Counted from the stretch's first letter, positions 25,436 to 36,737 are shown. The stretch: DNA of 64,000 bases from an uncultured Pelagibacteraceae bacterium (GCA_902597725.1 CACJYQ010000002.1:19964-83963), one strand, 5' to 3'. Notes: generated by a model not told the origin, from the sequence alone. Program-made: numbers and translations.

Positions 25436-26559
25436 TCAGTTATTTTTCTTTTTGTTAAATTCAAAATTATACCAGACATTATAGAAATACTTATAATCGA
25501 TGAACCCCCATAACTTAAAAATGGTAAAGTCATTCCTGTAGTTGGGAATAATCTAATATTTACTCCTATGTGAATCATTGCTTGCATGAGTATTAAGCTA
25601 ATAGATCCAGTTAGGATTAGTTTGATCTTCTTGTCATTTTCTTTGTAAACTTTTTTCAGAACTGAAAATATTAATACTAGGTAGGTTAATAAAATTAACA
25701 TTATGAAGATTACTCCAAACTCTTCCGAAATTACTGAAATAATGTAATCTGTATGAGCTTCAGGGACTCTGTTTTTTAATGTTCCCTCTCCAATGCCTTT
25801 TCCAAAAAAACCTCCACTTATTATAGCTTCTAATGCTTTATCTGATTGAAAGTTATGAGTACCCATTTCAGGATTAAAAAAAGAAAATAATCTATCTTTT
25901 ATGTATTTAAATTGTGGAAGGTAACTAATGATAGATGCTATCGTGGCTAGAGAGATAAAAAAAACTAAGCTCAAAAAAAATATACTAATACCAGAAATAA
26001 AAATCAAAACTAACCAACTAAAACCGATTAAAAGAGTTTGACCAATATCTGGTTGAAGTATCAAAAGGCTCGATACCAATATAGTTAACAAAAAAGATAA
26101 GAAGTATTTCAAATTAAAATTAGTATATTTTTGAGAGCAAATTATCATACTCATTATCACTATTAAAAAAGGCTTTACAAACTCAATAGGTTGTATTCTT
26201 GGCAATACCAACAAATCAATCCATCTCTTGGAACCCTTAATCTCTACTCCAATTATAGGAACCAGGAACAACAAAACTAATGATAAACAGAAAAAAATTA
26301 GTGAAATTCTATAAATTTCTTTTTCAGGTATAAAAGATAAAATAAAAATTAAAAAAAAACCAAAAAAAACAAAAACTGTATGTTTAAAAAAAAAGAAATA
26401 AGTATTAGTATCTAATTTATCAGATGCAATTAGGGAAGTTGATACTAATGAGAAGAATAAACCCGCCAAAAATAAAATTAAAATCAATGATAAAATAGGT
26501 TTATCAATACTTTTCCACCATTGATAAAAAGAAATATAACTAAATAATTTTTCTTTCAT
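25432..26559 (-). CDS. ftsW: FtsW SEDS-family peptidoglycan polymerase
   Basis: Multi-TM SEDS protein; LQPDIGQTLL, FLSYGGSS motifs. Confidence 0.93.
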   Translation of the reverse strand: MKEKLFSYISFYQWWKSIDKPILSLILILFLAGLFFSLVSTSLIASDKLDTNTYFFFFKHTVFVFFGFFLIFILSFIPEKEIYRISLIFFCLSLVLLFLVPIIGVEIKGSKRWIDLLVLPRIQPIEFVKPFLIVIMSMIICSQKYTNFNLKYFLSFLLTILVSSLLILQPDIGQTLLIGFSWLVLIFISGISIFFLSLVFFISLATIASIISYLPQFKYIKDRLFSFFNPEMGTHNFQSDKALEAIISGGFFGKGIGEGTLKNRVPEAHTDYIISVISEEFGVIFIMLILLTYLVLIFSVLKKVYKENDKKIKLILTGSISLILMQAMIHIGVNIRLFPTTGMTLPFLSYGGSSIISISIMSGIILNLTKRKITE

Positions 26560-27850
26560 TAATATATTTTTTTATCAACTTATTAAAATATGAACCTCTT
26601 TCCTCAAAATTTTTAAAACTATCAAATGATGCAGAGGCTGGACTAAATAAGATTGTATTATTTGAGTGTTTCTTTTTATAAATATTCTTAAAAATTGCTG
26701 ATACTGCAAGATTTAAATTTTTAAAACTTTTAAGTTCCGCATTTTTCTTTAAATCTTTTGAAAATTTTTTAAAATTTTTACCAAAGACATAAATCTTAAT
26801 ATTTCTAAAATATTTTTTTGATAACAATATTTTGTCATCTTTTTTTGGAATACCGCCAATTAACCAATGAATATTCTTGTACATTTCTAATAATTCTTTT
26901 GAAGAAGAATAACTTGTTGATTTAGAATCATTAATGATGATTAATTTATTTTTGTTATAAATAATTTTCTGCCTATAATTCAATCCTTTGAATTTATTTA
27001 TGCTTTCTAATAATTTATTTGATTTCACATTAAATTTTTTTATCATTTCTAAAACAAATGAGAGATTTGCTTGATTTGATCTTGATAAAAAATATTTGTT
27101 TTTAATTTTTTTCAAAATTAGACTGTTCAATTTTGTATCTACATTTACCAATTTTAATTTAGGCTTTATTGTTTTAATTCTTTTTTGAATTAAATGATCA
27201 TTTTTGTTTACAAATCCAATTGCTCCTCTTTTTCGATTATTAAAAATTTTAAATTTTGCCTCTATATAATTTTTTAAATTACCATGTCTCTCCAAATGAT
27301 CTGGTGCAATATTAAGGATAGCGGCAAATTTTGATGAAAAAATTTTACTATATTCTAACTGGTAGGATGAAGCCTCAATAACGAAAATTGTTTTTTTTGA
27401 AATCTTATTTATAGATAGTATTGGTGTACCTATATTCCCTGCTAATCTTACGTCTTTTTTTTGATCTTTTAAGATATCATATAGAAGTTTGCATGTGGTG
27501 GACTTTCCGTTTGTGCCAGTTATTGTTAATGAGACATTTTTATAAAATGAGTAAAAAACATCTAGATCTGTATAGATATTCTTAATTTTTTTCCTAAGTA
27601 AATTTTTTAACTTACATTTTTTTATATCAATTCCTGGGCTTAATATTATTATATCAAATTTGGTTTCTAATAATTTTTTAAAATTGAGAGTTTTTTTTTT
27701 AATCGACTTATTTATTTTAAGATTTGGGTTATCATCAAATAAATAAACATCATTTTTATTTCTTAAAAAATTGAATGACGAAAGTCCACTTTTTCCTAAT
27801 CCATAAATTAAAATTTTTTTATTGAAGAAAATTTGTGAATTATCACTCAT
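26540..27850 (-). CDS. murD: UDP-N-acetylmuramoylalanine--D-glutamate ligase
   Basis: TGTNGKSTTCKLL, NIAPDHLERH; start likely at MSDNSQIFFNKKILIYGLGKSG (about 27850), the longer ORF start overlaps mraY. Confidence 0.92.
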   Translation of the reverse strand: MSDNSQIFFNKKILIYGLGKSGLSSFNFLRNKNDVYLFDDNPNLKINKSIKKKTLNFKKLLETKFDIIILSPGIDIKKCKLKNLLRKKIKNIYTDLDVFYSFYKNVSLTITGTNGKSTTCKLLYDILKDQKKDVRLAGNIGTPILSINKISKKTIFVIEASSYQLEYSKIFSSKFAAILNIAPDHLERHGNLKNYIEAKFKIFNNRKRGAIGFVNKNDHLIQKRIKTIKPKLKLVNVDTKLNSLILKKIKNKYFLSRSNQANLSFVLEMIKKFNVKSNKLLESINKFKGLNYRQKIIYNKNKLIIINDSKSTSYSSSKELLEMYKNIHWLIGGIPKKDDKILLSKKYFRNIKIYVFGKNFKKFSKDLKKNAELKSFKNLNLAVSAIFKNIYKKKHSNNTILFSPASASFDSFKNFEERGSYFNKLIKKYINERKII

Positions 27851-28935
27851 TATCTTAGTTTTAGTGTAGCAAGTCCTATCATTGCTAAAATAATAGAAAT
27901 TATCCAAAATCTAATTACAACTGTTGATTCAGGCCAACCTTTCTTCTCAAAATGATGATGGATTGGTGCCATTTTAAAAACTCTTTTACCAGTAAGTTTA
28001 AATGATATTACTTGCACAATCACTGAGACTGCTTCAAGAACAAATAAACCTCCAGTAATTGCTAAAACTATTTCGTGTTTTGTTATTATACCAACTGCTC
28101 CTAAAGAGCCGCCCAAAGACAAAGATCCAGTATCTCCCATAAAAATTTTTGCTGGAGGTGCGTTGAACCATAAAAAGCCTAAGCAAGAGCCAATGATTGC
28201 TCCACAAAAAATTGAAACTTCCCCAGTTCCCTCTATGTAAGGAATTTGCAAATAATTTGAGAATACAATGTTTCCTGTAACATAACTTATAAATGCAAAA
28301 CAAGCTGCAACAAGTATAACAGGCACTGTTGCTAACCCATCTAATCCATCAGTGAGATTTACAGCATTCGATGAACCAATAATTACAAATATTGAAAAAG
28401 GTATAAAAAACCATCCGAGATTAATGATGAGGTTTTTAAAAAAAGGAAAGTATAGATTAGTTAAATCTTGATAGTCATTAAAGTAAACATAAAAACTAAC
28501 ACCAATTATTGCTAGTATTATTTGAAAGGTTAATTTTAACTTTGATGAGATACCTGAAGAGTTACTGTACTTTATTTTTTTATAATCATCGAATGCCCCA
28601 AGCAAACCAAAAGAAATTGCGATATATAAACAAAATAAAACATTTAAATTCGATAAATCAGCCCAGAATAGTACTGATATTAACAAACCAATCAAAATAA
28701 TTACTCCACCCATAGTCGGAGTTCCTATTTTCTTAACTATATGATCTTCTGGACCATCATTACGGATAGGATTTAAAATTTTTTGTTTTGAAAAAAGTTT
28801 TATAAAAGTTCCTCCAATAATTAAAACAATAATTAATGAAGTAAAAAAAGATAAACCAGTCCTAAATGTTAGATATTTAAATACATTAAAAAAACTAAAA
28901 CTATCAACAAAATTTAGTAAAAATTGATAAAGCAT
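27850..28935 (-). CDS. mraY: Phospho-N-acetylmuramoyl-pentapeptide transferase
   Basis: GTPTMGGVIIL, NLTDGLDGLA, MAPIHHHFEKKGWPE. Confidence 0.95.
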   Translation of the reverse strand: MLYQFLLNFVDSFSFFNVFKYLTFRTGLSFFTSLIIVLIIGGTFIKLFSKQKILNPIRNDGPEDHIVKKIGTPTMGGVIILIGLLISVLFWADLSNLNVLFCLYIAISFGLLGAFDDYKKIKYSNSSGISSKLKLTFQIILAIIGVSFYVYFNDYQDLTNLYFPFFKNLIINLGWFFIPFSIFVIIGSSNAVNLTDGLDGLATVPVILVAACFAFISYVTGNIVFSNYLQIPYIEGTGEVSIFCGAIIGSCLGFLWFNAPPAKIFMGDTGSLSLGGSLGAVGIITKHEIVLAITGGLFVLEAVSVIVQVISFKLTGKRVFKMAPIHHHFEKKGWPESTVVIRFWIISIILAMIGLATLKLR

Positions 28936-31779
28936 TTAATTTAAACCCTTTAAGTTATTTACCATACTGTTGAAACCTGTCGCATTTGAGGCTTTAATCA
29001 TCAAATAATCATTATTATTGAAATCTTTCTTAATTAATTCAAAAATTCCTGATTTATTTTCTAAAATTCTTCCTCTTTTTACTTTCACAATATTATCGAA
29101 TATTTCTCTTACCATTTTTCCCATAACAAATACTTTATCAATATTTGTCTCGTTAATTAAAGGAACTATTGATTGGTGAAGTTTTTTTGAATGTGAACCA
29201 AGTTCCATCATATCTCCAAGTAAAAGATATTTACGATATTGTTTTGTATCTATATTGTCATAGTTTTTTAAGGCTGATTTTAAAGATAGAGGATTAGAAT
29301 TATAACTTTCATCAATTAAGTTTATTTTTTTGTTACCTATCTTTATTGTAGAATGATCTCCTCTTCCTGCTGGACTTCTAAAATCTAAGAAAATTTTTTC
29401 ATTAAGTTTAAGCACATCTTTGTAAATACTTATTACACTTAAAGCGCTTAAAATATTATAAATATTGCTTTGAAAATTATTAGAAATTATAAAATATTTA
29501 AACTTATCATAAAGTTTCACTTTAATTTTAAATGCCTTTTTAACTTTTTTAATATTAAACAACTTAACATTTGCTTTTTTAGTTTTAATCCCAAAAGAAA
29601 TCACATTAATATTATTATTTTCAGCAATTTTTTTATGTAATTTGAAAAAACTATCATCAGCATTCAAGACAACAAAACCATTGGGTAATATATTTTTAAT
29701 TATCTCTGCTTTAGCTAAAGCAATTTGTTTGATATTTTTGAAATTTTTTGCGTGTGCATAATTTATGTTAGTTATCAAGCCAACATTCGGTTTTATAATA
29801 TTTGTTAAATTATCTATTTCCCCTTTTTTATCCATACCAACCTCTAAAACTCCAAATTCATCACTATGTTTTAAATTAAGTAAACTTAATGGAACTCCAA
29901 ATTTATTGTTATATGATTTTGGAGAAATACTAACATTAGAAATCTTTCCTAACACATTGCCCAATAATTCTTTGAGAGTAGTTTTTCCACAACTTCCTGT
30001 GATAGCTATAATATTTGTATCGATATTTTGTCTAAATATTTTTGAAATTTCAGTCATAAATTTTAATGTATTTCTTACTTTTATCTGACGTTTGCTATTA
30101 AATTTATTTTGAACTTTATTTACTACAACTAATGATGCTTTATTTTTAAATGCCTCTCCAATATATTTATTTCCATCATTTTTTTTTCCTTTAATAGCAA
30201 AAAAGATATCATTCTTATTTACCTCTTTGGAGTTAATTCTTGCTTTATCTGCTTTTACTAAAGGAATTTTATTTTTGATTTTCGATAATTCTTTAATAAT
30301 ATTTATCTTAAAGTTTTTTGATAAGTTTGTATTCTTAAGTTTAATACAATCTAAAATAATTTTTTTGTCTGAAAAATAAATTTTCTTTTTACCAAAATCT
30401 TGAGTTTTCTCATGACCTTTTCCAGCAACCAACAAAATATCACCTGTATTTAAATTTTTGATGGCCTCAGAAATAGCTTTTTTTCTATCAGGAATTTCTT
30501 TTATCGAAGTGTCTTGAATACCCTTTTTAATATCATCTCTTATTTTTCTTGGATCTTCAAATCTAGGATTATCATCTGTTAAATAAATTTCGTTAGAATA
30601 ATCACATGCAATCTTTCCCATTTTAAATCTTTTATTTTGATCTCTATTTCCACCACAACCAAAGAGTAAAATTATTTTTTTATTTGGAAATTGCTCTTTA
30701 AGGTTTGAAAGACATATTCTAAGCGCATCTGGAGTATGTGCATAATCAAGTATTACTTTAGACCTATTTTTGATTTTACCTATTTTTTCAAGTCTTCCAT
30801 CTATTGGCTTAAGTTGTGATAAAACATTTAGAATCTTGATTAAACTTATATTGCTATTTTTTGCTGCAATAATCGCCATTAAAATATTTTTTAATTGTAT
30901 TTTTCCAATAAGATTTAAATTTATTTCTCTTATTAGATTATTGTATCTAATTTTTAATATTTGTTTCTCACCTCTATAACTATGAGATAAAATTTGAAAT
31001 TGATTTTTGCTATTATTTAAAACCTGCAATTTCAATTTTCTAGAAATTGCGATTTTTTTTATTCTTTTAAATTCTGGTAATGTTTCATCTGTTATTACAT
31101 TTCCTTTCTTTCCTATCAAATTTTCAAAGAGGTACAGTTTTGCTTTAAAATATTCTTTAAAATTTTTATGATAATCTAGGTGATCTTGAGATAAATTTGT
31201 GAAAATACCAGATGAAAACTTTAGACCATCCAACCTATGTTGAGTTAGACCATGGCTGGATGCCTCCATAATTACATTATTAATTTTTTGAGATTTTAAT
31301 TTAGATAATATTTGTCCCATTCGAATTGGGTCTATCGTGGTATTTTGTAAATTTCGTCTTATATTTTTCGATTTTACACCTAATGTTCCGATTGAGGCGA
31401 CTTTTATTTTATTAAGTTTTAACAATTGAAAATAAAAATCTGAAACAGATGATTTTCCATTTGTTCCAGTTACAGCAATTAAATTATTTGGTTTATTCTT
31501 ATAAATTTTAAAAGCGATTTCTGCTAAAAGTTTTCTTATATTCTTAGTATGAATGAATAAAATATCCTTTTGAGGATTTGTAATTCTTTTTTCGCTTATA
31601 ATAATTTTAGAGCCTTTTTTTATTGCAATAGAAATGAATTTATTTCCATCAAAATTATTCCCTTTTATAGCAAAAAAAATATTATCTTTTTTAATATCTT
31701 TTGAATTGAACGAAATCCCTGAGAAAAAAATTTTTTTTTTACTATTATCTATATTTGTAAAATAATTGCCTAATAACAT
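28936..31779 (-). CDS. Bifunctional MurE-MurF fusion (UDP-MurNAc-tripeptide synthetase / D-Ala-D-Ala-adding enzyme)
   Basis: 947 aa with two Mur ligase modules: MurE (VTGTNGKSSVSDF, LDYAHTPDAL, DNPRFEDP) followed by MurF (ITGSCGKTTLKELL, GDMMELGSHS). No stop between them. Confidence 0.93.
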   Translation of the reverse strand: MLLGNYFTNIDNSKKKIFFSGISFNSKDIKKDNIFFAIKGNNFDGNKFISIAIKKGSKIIISEKRITNPQKDILFIHTKNIRKLLAEIAFKIYKNKPNNLIAVTGTNGKSSVSDFYFQLLKLNKIKVASIGTLGVKSKNIRRNLQNTTIDPIRMGQILSKLKSQKINNVIMEASSHGLTQHRLDGLKFSSGIFTNLSQDHLDYHKNFKEYFKAKLYLFENLIGKKGNVITDETLPEFKRIKKIAISRKLKLQVLNNSKNQFQILSHSYRGEKQILKIRYNNLIREINLNLIGKIQLKNILMAIIAAKNSNISLIKILNVLSQLKPIDGRLEKIGKIKNRSKVILDYAHTPDALRICLSNLKEQFPNKKIILLFGCGGNRDQNKRFKMGKIACDYSNEIYLTDDNPRFEDPRKIRDDIKKGIQDTSIKEIPDRKKAISEAIKNLNTGDILLVAGKGHEKTQDFGKKKIYFSDKKIILDCIKLKNTNLSKNFKINIIKELSKIKNKIPLVKADKARINSKEVNKNDIFFAIKGKKNDGNKYIGEAFKNKASLVVVNKVQNKFNSKRQIKVRNTLKFMTEISKIFRQNIDTNIIAITGSCGKTTLKELLGNVLGKISNVSISPKSYNNKFGVPLSLLNLKHSDEFGVLEVGMDKKGEIDNLTNIIKPNVGLITNINYAHAKNFKNIKQIALAKAEIIKNILPNGFVVLNADDSFFKLHKKIAENNNINVISFGIKTKKANVKLFNIKKVKKAFKIKVKLYDKFKYFIISNNFQSNIYNILSALSVISIYKDVLKLNEKIFLDFRSPAGRGDHSTIKIGNKKINLIDESYNSNPLSLKSALKNYDNIDTKQYRKYLLLGDMMELGSHSKKLHQSIVPLINETNIDKVFVMGKMVREIFDNIVKVKRGRILENKSGIFELIKKDFNNNDYLMIKASNATGFNSMVNNLKGLN

Positions 31780-31781
31780 TG

Positions 31782-33452
31782 TTAATTAATTTGCGCGTAT
31801 TTTGTGGCTAAAATAGGCCCAATCTTTTCTATAATTTGACCAACAACTTCAACCGAAGTCCAACCCGCAGTATTAAAAGGAGTTCCTTTGTATTTTATTC
31901 CTGATCCATCTCTATAATTATAAATGTACTCACTATTTGTTTTAGGCTCATCCAACATCACAACTAAGCTATACTTAGGATTTGAGGCTGGAAATACTGA
32001 AGCAAAAGTATTAATTTTTTTTCGGGAATATCCACCCTCTAAAATTTTTTCTGCGGTACCAGTTTTCCCTGCAACCTCATAACCTTCTACATTAGCTAAA
32101 GTTGCTGTACCCTCTTTTGTAGTTACAATTTTTCTTAATATTGAAACAAGATTTGATGAAACATTTTCCTCTAAAATTCTTTCTCCTTTAACATATTTTT
32201 CTTTTTTTATAAGAGTTGGATTGATCCTAAAACCACCGTTAGCAATAGTAGAGTAAGCGCTAGTTAATTGTAAAATTGTAGTAGTTATTCCATGTCCATA
32301 TGAAGTTGTTGCAAGCTTACACTTTCCCCAATTAAAGGGTATTGGTTTACCCATTTCCTCTATGTCAAATTGAATTGAGTTAATTAAGTCAAGATCATTT
32401 AAAAATTTTTTATATTTTTCAATCCCAATTGCTTGGCCGATTCTTACCGAACCTATGTTGCCTGAGCGGATTAATATTTCTTCAGCAGTTAAGTTGGAAG
32501 GAATTTTTTTGTCATATTCACTTATTTTATTTTTTCCGCAAGTAATATTTTTTTCTAAATTTTTAAATTCAGTATTTGGCTCTATTATCTTTTCATTTAA
32601 GGCTGCTGCCAAGGTAAAAGTTTTAAAAACAGAACCTAATTCATAAACACCTTTAGTTGCTCTATTAATATAATTCACATCTGTAATATTTTCTCTTTGA
32701 TTAGGGTCAAAATCAGGCAGCGAAATAATCGATAATATCTCACCATTATTAATATCCATTAAAATTGAGGCACTACCTTTAGTTTTAAATATTTTATTAA
32801 ACCTTATTAACTCTTCTCTTATCAGGAACTGAATATCTTTATCGACAGTAAGTTGAATAGATTTATCTTTTTTTTTTAAATCTACATCTAATGATTTCTC
32901 TAACCCAGAGATCCCCAAGTTATCATCATCTATTTGTCCTATTATATGACTAAATAAATTTTTTTGTGGATAAACTCTTATAAGATTTTCATGTGGTTTT
33001 ATTGATTTATCACCCAACATCATAATTTTCTCATAGTTTTCCTCTGAAATTTTTTTTTCAAACCAAAAAAATTTATCTTTTGAAAGTTTTGAATTAATTA
33101 ATTCAAAATCTTTATCAGGAAAAATATATTTTAGATTAAGTAGCAATTTTTTTTTATCTATCGCTTCAACTGGATTTATTCCAATATCAATAGAATTAAC
33201 GGTTTTTGCTAAAAAATGATTATTTCGGTCTAAAATATTTGCTCTCTGAATTTTATTAAAAGAGCCATAATTCTTTGAAATATTGGAATTCAAATCTCTA
33301 GAACCAAGATGAGTAAGATGAATACAATAAATTATAGAAATTAGGAAAAAAATAAAAAAAATAAATGCAATTCTATTAAATCTAATATCAAAATTTTTTT
33401 TGTCACTTTTAAATCTAAATTCCTCTTTGTTTTCTTGGAGAATAAACTTCAT
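31782..33452 (-). CDS. ftsI: FtsI / PBP3 peptidoglycan transpeptidase
   Basis: N-terminal TM, SxxK in GSVFKTFT, SGN, KTGTAEK. Confidence 0.93.
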   Translation of the reverse strand: MKFILQENKEEFRFKSDKKNFDIRFNRIAFIFFIFFLISIIYCIHLTHLGSRDLNSNISKNYGSFNKIQRANILDRNNHFLAKTVNSIDIGINPVEAIDKKKLLLNLKYIFPDKDFELINSKLSKDKFFWFEKKISEENYEKIMMLGDKSIKPHENLIRVYPQKNLFSHIIGQIDDDNLGISGLEKSLDVDLKKKDKSIQLTVDKDIQFLIREELIRFNKIFKTKGSASILMDINNGEILSIISLPDFDPNQRENITDVNYINRATKGVYELGSVFKTFTLAAALNEKIIEPNTEFKNLEKNITCGKNKISEYDKKIPSNLTAEEILIRSGNIGSVRIGQAIGIEKYKKFLNDLDLINSIQFDIEEMGKPIPFNWGKCKLATTSYGHGITTTILQLTSAYSTIANGGFRINPTLIKKEKYVKGERILEENVSSNLVSILRKIVTTKEGTATLANVEGYEVAGKTGTAEKILEGGYSRKKINTFASVFPASNPKYSLVVMLDEPKTNSEYIYNYRDGSGIKYKGTPFNTAGWTSVEVVGQIIEKIGPILATKYAQIN

Positions 33453-33453
33453 A

Positions 33454-33768
33454 TCATTTTTTTTCGCTATCTATAATTTTGACATTGTTTGTAAGAATTT
33501 TTTCATTTGTGAAGTCAATAATTTCAATTTCATTAATATTCTTTAGAGTCAACTTATTTTCAAAATAAAGATTTTGATAATTAAGTAGTTTTTCTGAGGA
33601 GCTTAAATAATCAAATTCAAGTTTCACATTATCTAATTCTAAATTTAAATTGAGTATATTCTCTTTTAAACTAAACAATTCTTCTTCAATTTTCTTTGTG
33701 GAATTTTTTATAAAAGAAGTAATTACAATAAGTGAAAAAATTAAACTAATAGTTAAAATTTTTTTCAT
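33454..33768 (-). CDS. ftsL: FtsL-like division protein
   Basis: 104 aa, N-terminal TM plus coiled coil, between rsmH and ftsI. Confidence 0.75.
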   Translation of the reverse strand: MKKILTISLIFSLIVITSFIKNSTKKIEEELFSLKENILNLNLELDNVKLEFDYLSSSEKLLNYQNLYFENKLTLKNINEIEIIDFTNEKILTNNVKIIDSEKK

Positions 33769-34775
33769 AAGTTTAGTCCAAGATTTTCGATTTCTATTAA
33801 ATCTTTAAATTTGTCTAAGATATCAGTTTTAAAGTCATAAAAATTTTCCTTTTTTATTAAGTACCTTAATTTTGCAGACCTAGAAGGAGGGTTTTCTTTA
33901 AGTTCTAGACTTGATGGCACTATTGGCTTTTTTTGAAGTAAGTTAAATAAGATTTCTTCGTGTATTTCCTCAGGTTGGTATCTAGATACACTTTTATGTT
34001 CTGAGAGACTTCTAAAGAAATATTTTACAATTTTATCCTCTAAAGAATGAAAAGTTACAATGACCAAAATACCATCTTTTTTTAAAACTTTAGCTGCATG
34101 GATCATTCCATGAATTAACCCACTTATTTCTTTATTAACAAAAATTCTTAATGCCTGAAAAACTTTAGTTGCGGAATGAATTTTTTTATTATTTCCTTTT
34201 TTTGATTTTTCAATAATTTTTACTAAATGAGGGGTATCTATTTCTTTTAACAATCTGTCTTTAAGAATATTTTTAACGATTAATTTTGCATCTCTTTCAT
34301 CGCCAAAAGATTTGAAAATTTTAACAAGGCTTTTTCCATCTAATTTATTTATTGCTTCTTTAGCTGAAAATTCATTTAAACCCATCCTCATATCTAATGA
34401 TCCACTAGAATTAAAAGATAATCCTTTTTTTGGATCTTTAATTTGCGTAAATGAAAAACCTAAATCGAATAATACACCTCTGATATTTTCATTTTTGAGT
34501 TTTAAATTTCCTAATTTACTAAAATTTAGATTCTTAAAGATAAATCGGTCTGTAAATTCTCTTTCAATTTTTTTTGCGACTTTTAAACTTTCAGGATCTC
34601 TGTCAATCCCAATCACTTTATTATCTTTGTTTTTAAGAATTTCTCGAGTGTAACCACCTTGACCAAATGTACAGTCAATAAATGTGCCACCATATTGAGG
34701 GGTAATAATGCTAATAATTTCTTTTAGCAGTACTGGATAATGTTTTGTTTTATCCTGTACTATGGTGGCTTCCAT
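33765..34775 (-). CDS. rsmH: 16S rRNA m4C1402 methyltransferase
   Basis: [44 protein letters not shown]. Confidence 0.95.
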   Translation of the reverse strand: MEATIVQDKTKHYPVLLKEIISIITPQYGGTFIDCTFGQGGYTREILKNKDNKVIGIDRDPESLKVAKKIEREFTDRFIFKNLNFSKLGNLKLKNENIRGVLFDLGFSFTQIKDPKKGLSFNSSGSLDMRMGLNEFSAKEAINKLDGKSLVKIFKSFGDERDAKLIVKNILKDRLLKEIDTPHLVKIIEKSKKGNNKKIHSATKVFQALRIFVNKEISGLIHGMIHAAKVLKKDGILVIVTFHSLEDKIVKYFFRSLSEHKSVSRYQPEEIHEEILFNLLQKKPIVPSSLELKENPPSRSAKLRYLIKKENFYDFKTDILDKFKDLIEIENLGLNL

Positions 34776-34793
34776 TTATTTTTACGAAGACCA

Positions 34794-36260
34794 TTAATTT
34801 TTTTGTCTTCTTAAAAATGCTGGTATCTCTAAATCGTCCTCTTGGTTCTCATTTTCTTGGGACAAAAGATTTTCTGTTGAAGACGTCTCGTTTTCAGAGC
34901 TAAATAAGTCTGGTGCATCATTATCTACTCCAAACTCTTTTAGATCATTTTTTATCTCATCCTCATTAGTTAAATCACCAACAGCTTCTTGAGTGTAAGA
35001 ACTTTCCTCATCCTCAGTAGTGTTTTCAACAAGGCTTTCAACTTGTTGATTTTTTAATAATTCCTCATGATATTGATGATTAATTTCATTAATATTATCA
35101 TTTGCAATAGCTTCGCTGGCATTTTCTGTCGATATTTCATTCTCTAATTTCAATGCATTAGCTCCACTCGAGATTGGTGTGCTAGTTGAAAAATTAAAAG
35201 AAGTGTTGGATCCTAAATTCGAAAAATCAGAGTATCCAGGATTTCTATTTTGGATCCTATGTACCATATTAATTACTGACTTTGTTTCAGGCTGTTGTCC
35301 ATCTAAAGCCGTTGCAACAATTGATACTCTAATTTTACCTTCAAGAGATGGGTCAGTTATTGCACCTATAATTACCTCTGCATCAGCTTCAACTTCAGAT
35401 CTTATTTTATTAACCACCTCATCAACTTCAAATAACTTAAGATCTTTGCCACCAGTAATGTTGACAAGTAATCCTTTTGCACCTTTTAGAGTGTAGTCAT
35501 CAATCAAAGGATTGCTGATTGCCATCTCGGTAGCTTTCATAGATCTACCTTCACCTTCGGCCTCTCCTGTTCCCATCATAGCTTTCCCCATAGATGCCAT
35601 AACAGTTTCAACATCAGCAAAATCTAAATTGATGATCCCTGGCCTTACCATTAGATCTGTAACACTTTGAACACCATGCATTAAAACATTATTTGATAAA
35701 TTGAACGACTCCTCAAATGTAGTCTGCTCATTTGCTATTTTAAATAAATTCTGGTTTGGAATTACAATAATAGTATCCACATGTTTTCTTAATTCTTCAA
35801 GACCAATCTGAGCTCTTCTCATTCTAGATGGACCTTCATACAAAAATGGAAGTGTTACCACTCCAACAGTTAAAATATTTAGTTCTTTTGCAGCTCTAGC
35901 AATAACATGTGCAGCACCTGTTCCTGTTCCACCACCCATACCAGCAGCTATAAAAACCATATTTGCACCTTGTAAAACATTAATTATATCGTTTAAAGAC
36001 TCATCAGCTGCAGCTTGACCTATGTCAATTTTTGCACCTGCGCCAAGGCCTTTAGTTAAATTTAAACCAATTTGAATTTTTGATTTTGCTTTACTATGTT
36101 TTAAATCTTGTGCATCAGTATTAACAGCGATGAATTCAACACCTTGCATTCCATTTTCAATCATTTCATTTATTGCATTTCCGCCTGCTCCGCCCACTCC
36201 CATTACCAAAAGTCTTGGTTGTAACTCTCTTATCTCCGGAGTTTTAAAGTTAATTGTCAT
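34794..36260 (-). CDS. ftsZ: Cell division GTPase FtsZ
   Basis: [26 protein letters not shown]-terminal peptide [11 protein letters not shown]. Confidence 0.97.
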   Translation of the reverse strand: MTINFKTPEIRELQPRLLVMGVGGAGGNAINEMIENGMQGVEFIAVNTDAQDLKHSKAKSKIQIGLNLTKGLGAGAKIDIGQAAADESLNDIINVLQGANMVFIAAGMGGGTGTGAAHVIARAAKELNILTVGVVTLPFLYEGPSRMRRAQIGLEELRKHVDTIIVIPNQNLFKIANEQTTFEESFNLSNNVLMHGVQSVTDLMVRPGIINLDFADVETVMASMGKAMMGTGEAEGEGRSMKATEMAISNPLIDDYTLKGAKGLLVNITGGKDLKLFEVDEVVNKIRSEVEADAEVIIGAITDPSLEGKIRVSIVATALDGQQPETKSVINMVHRIQNRNPGYSDFSNLGSNTSFNFSTSTPISSGANALKLENEISTENASEAIANDNINEINHQYHEELLKNQQVESLVENTTEDEESSYTQEAVGDLTNEDEIKNDLKEFGVDNDAPDLFSSENETSSTENLLSQENENQEDDLEIPAFLRRQKN

Positions 36261-36281
36261 TTTGTTATCCCCCTCTTTTTA

Positions 36282-36737
36282 TTATTTATTTAGTTGATTC
36301 TGCCATTTAAGACTTGCACGATTTAAATTTGCTTTTTTTCTTGCAGTGACCTTAAATTTTTCAAAAATTGTTGGTTCCCAAATCTGAAAAGTCTTACCTT
36401 GACCAACAAACACCATGCTGCTTCTAATTTTTGCATGTTTTAGTAATTTTGGTGTAAGTGAAATTCTTCCTTCACTATCAAATTGTAAATTAATGCTTTC
36501 TGATAATATTGATGTAGCGAAATAATCTCTTTTCTCCTCAAAAGGATTTAGAGAGTCTATTGAATTTGAAATTTTTTCAACTCTATCTTGTGGCCATGCC
36601 TCTATTGATTGACTATTAAAGGAGGGATAACAAATTACCCCATTGTATCCCAAATTGGATAAGTAAGATCTAAAGCTTGCTGGCACCGACACCCTTCCTT
36701 TTTTGTCTATTTTGTTTTCGTAGGTTGATAAAAACAT
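36282..36737 (-). CDS. mraZ: Transcriptional regulator MraZ
   Basis: MFLSTYENKIDKKGRVSVPASFR; start of the dcw cluster. Confidence 0.95.
   Translation of the reverse strand: MFLSTYENKIDKKGRVSVPASFRSYLSNLGYNGVICYPSFNSQSIEAWPQDRVEKISNSIDSLNPFEEKRDYFATSILSESINLQFDSEGRISLTPKLLKHAKIRSSMVFVGQGKTFQIWEPTIFEKFKVTARKKANLNRASLKWQNQLNK

Noticed and set aside
28034-28303. 89-aa minus-strand ORF
   Set aside because: Alternative frame within mraY, which has clear family motifs.
29765-30088. 107-aa plus-strand ORF (and similar antisense ORFs at 34312-34653, 35179-35496, 51961-52263, 19281-19541)
   Set aside because: Antisense to well-supported genes (murEF, rsmH, ftsZ, ELM1-like, lpxC); no independent support.
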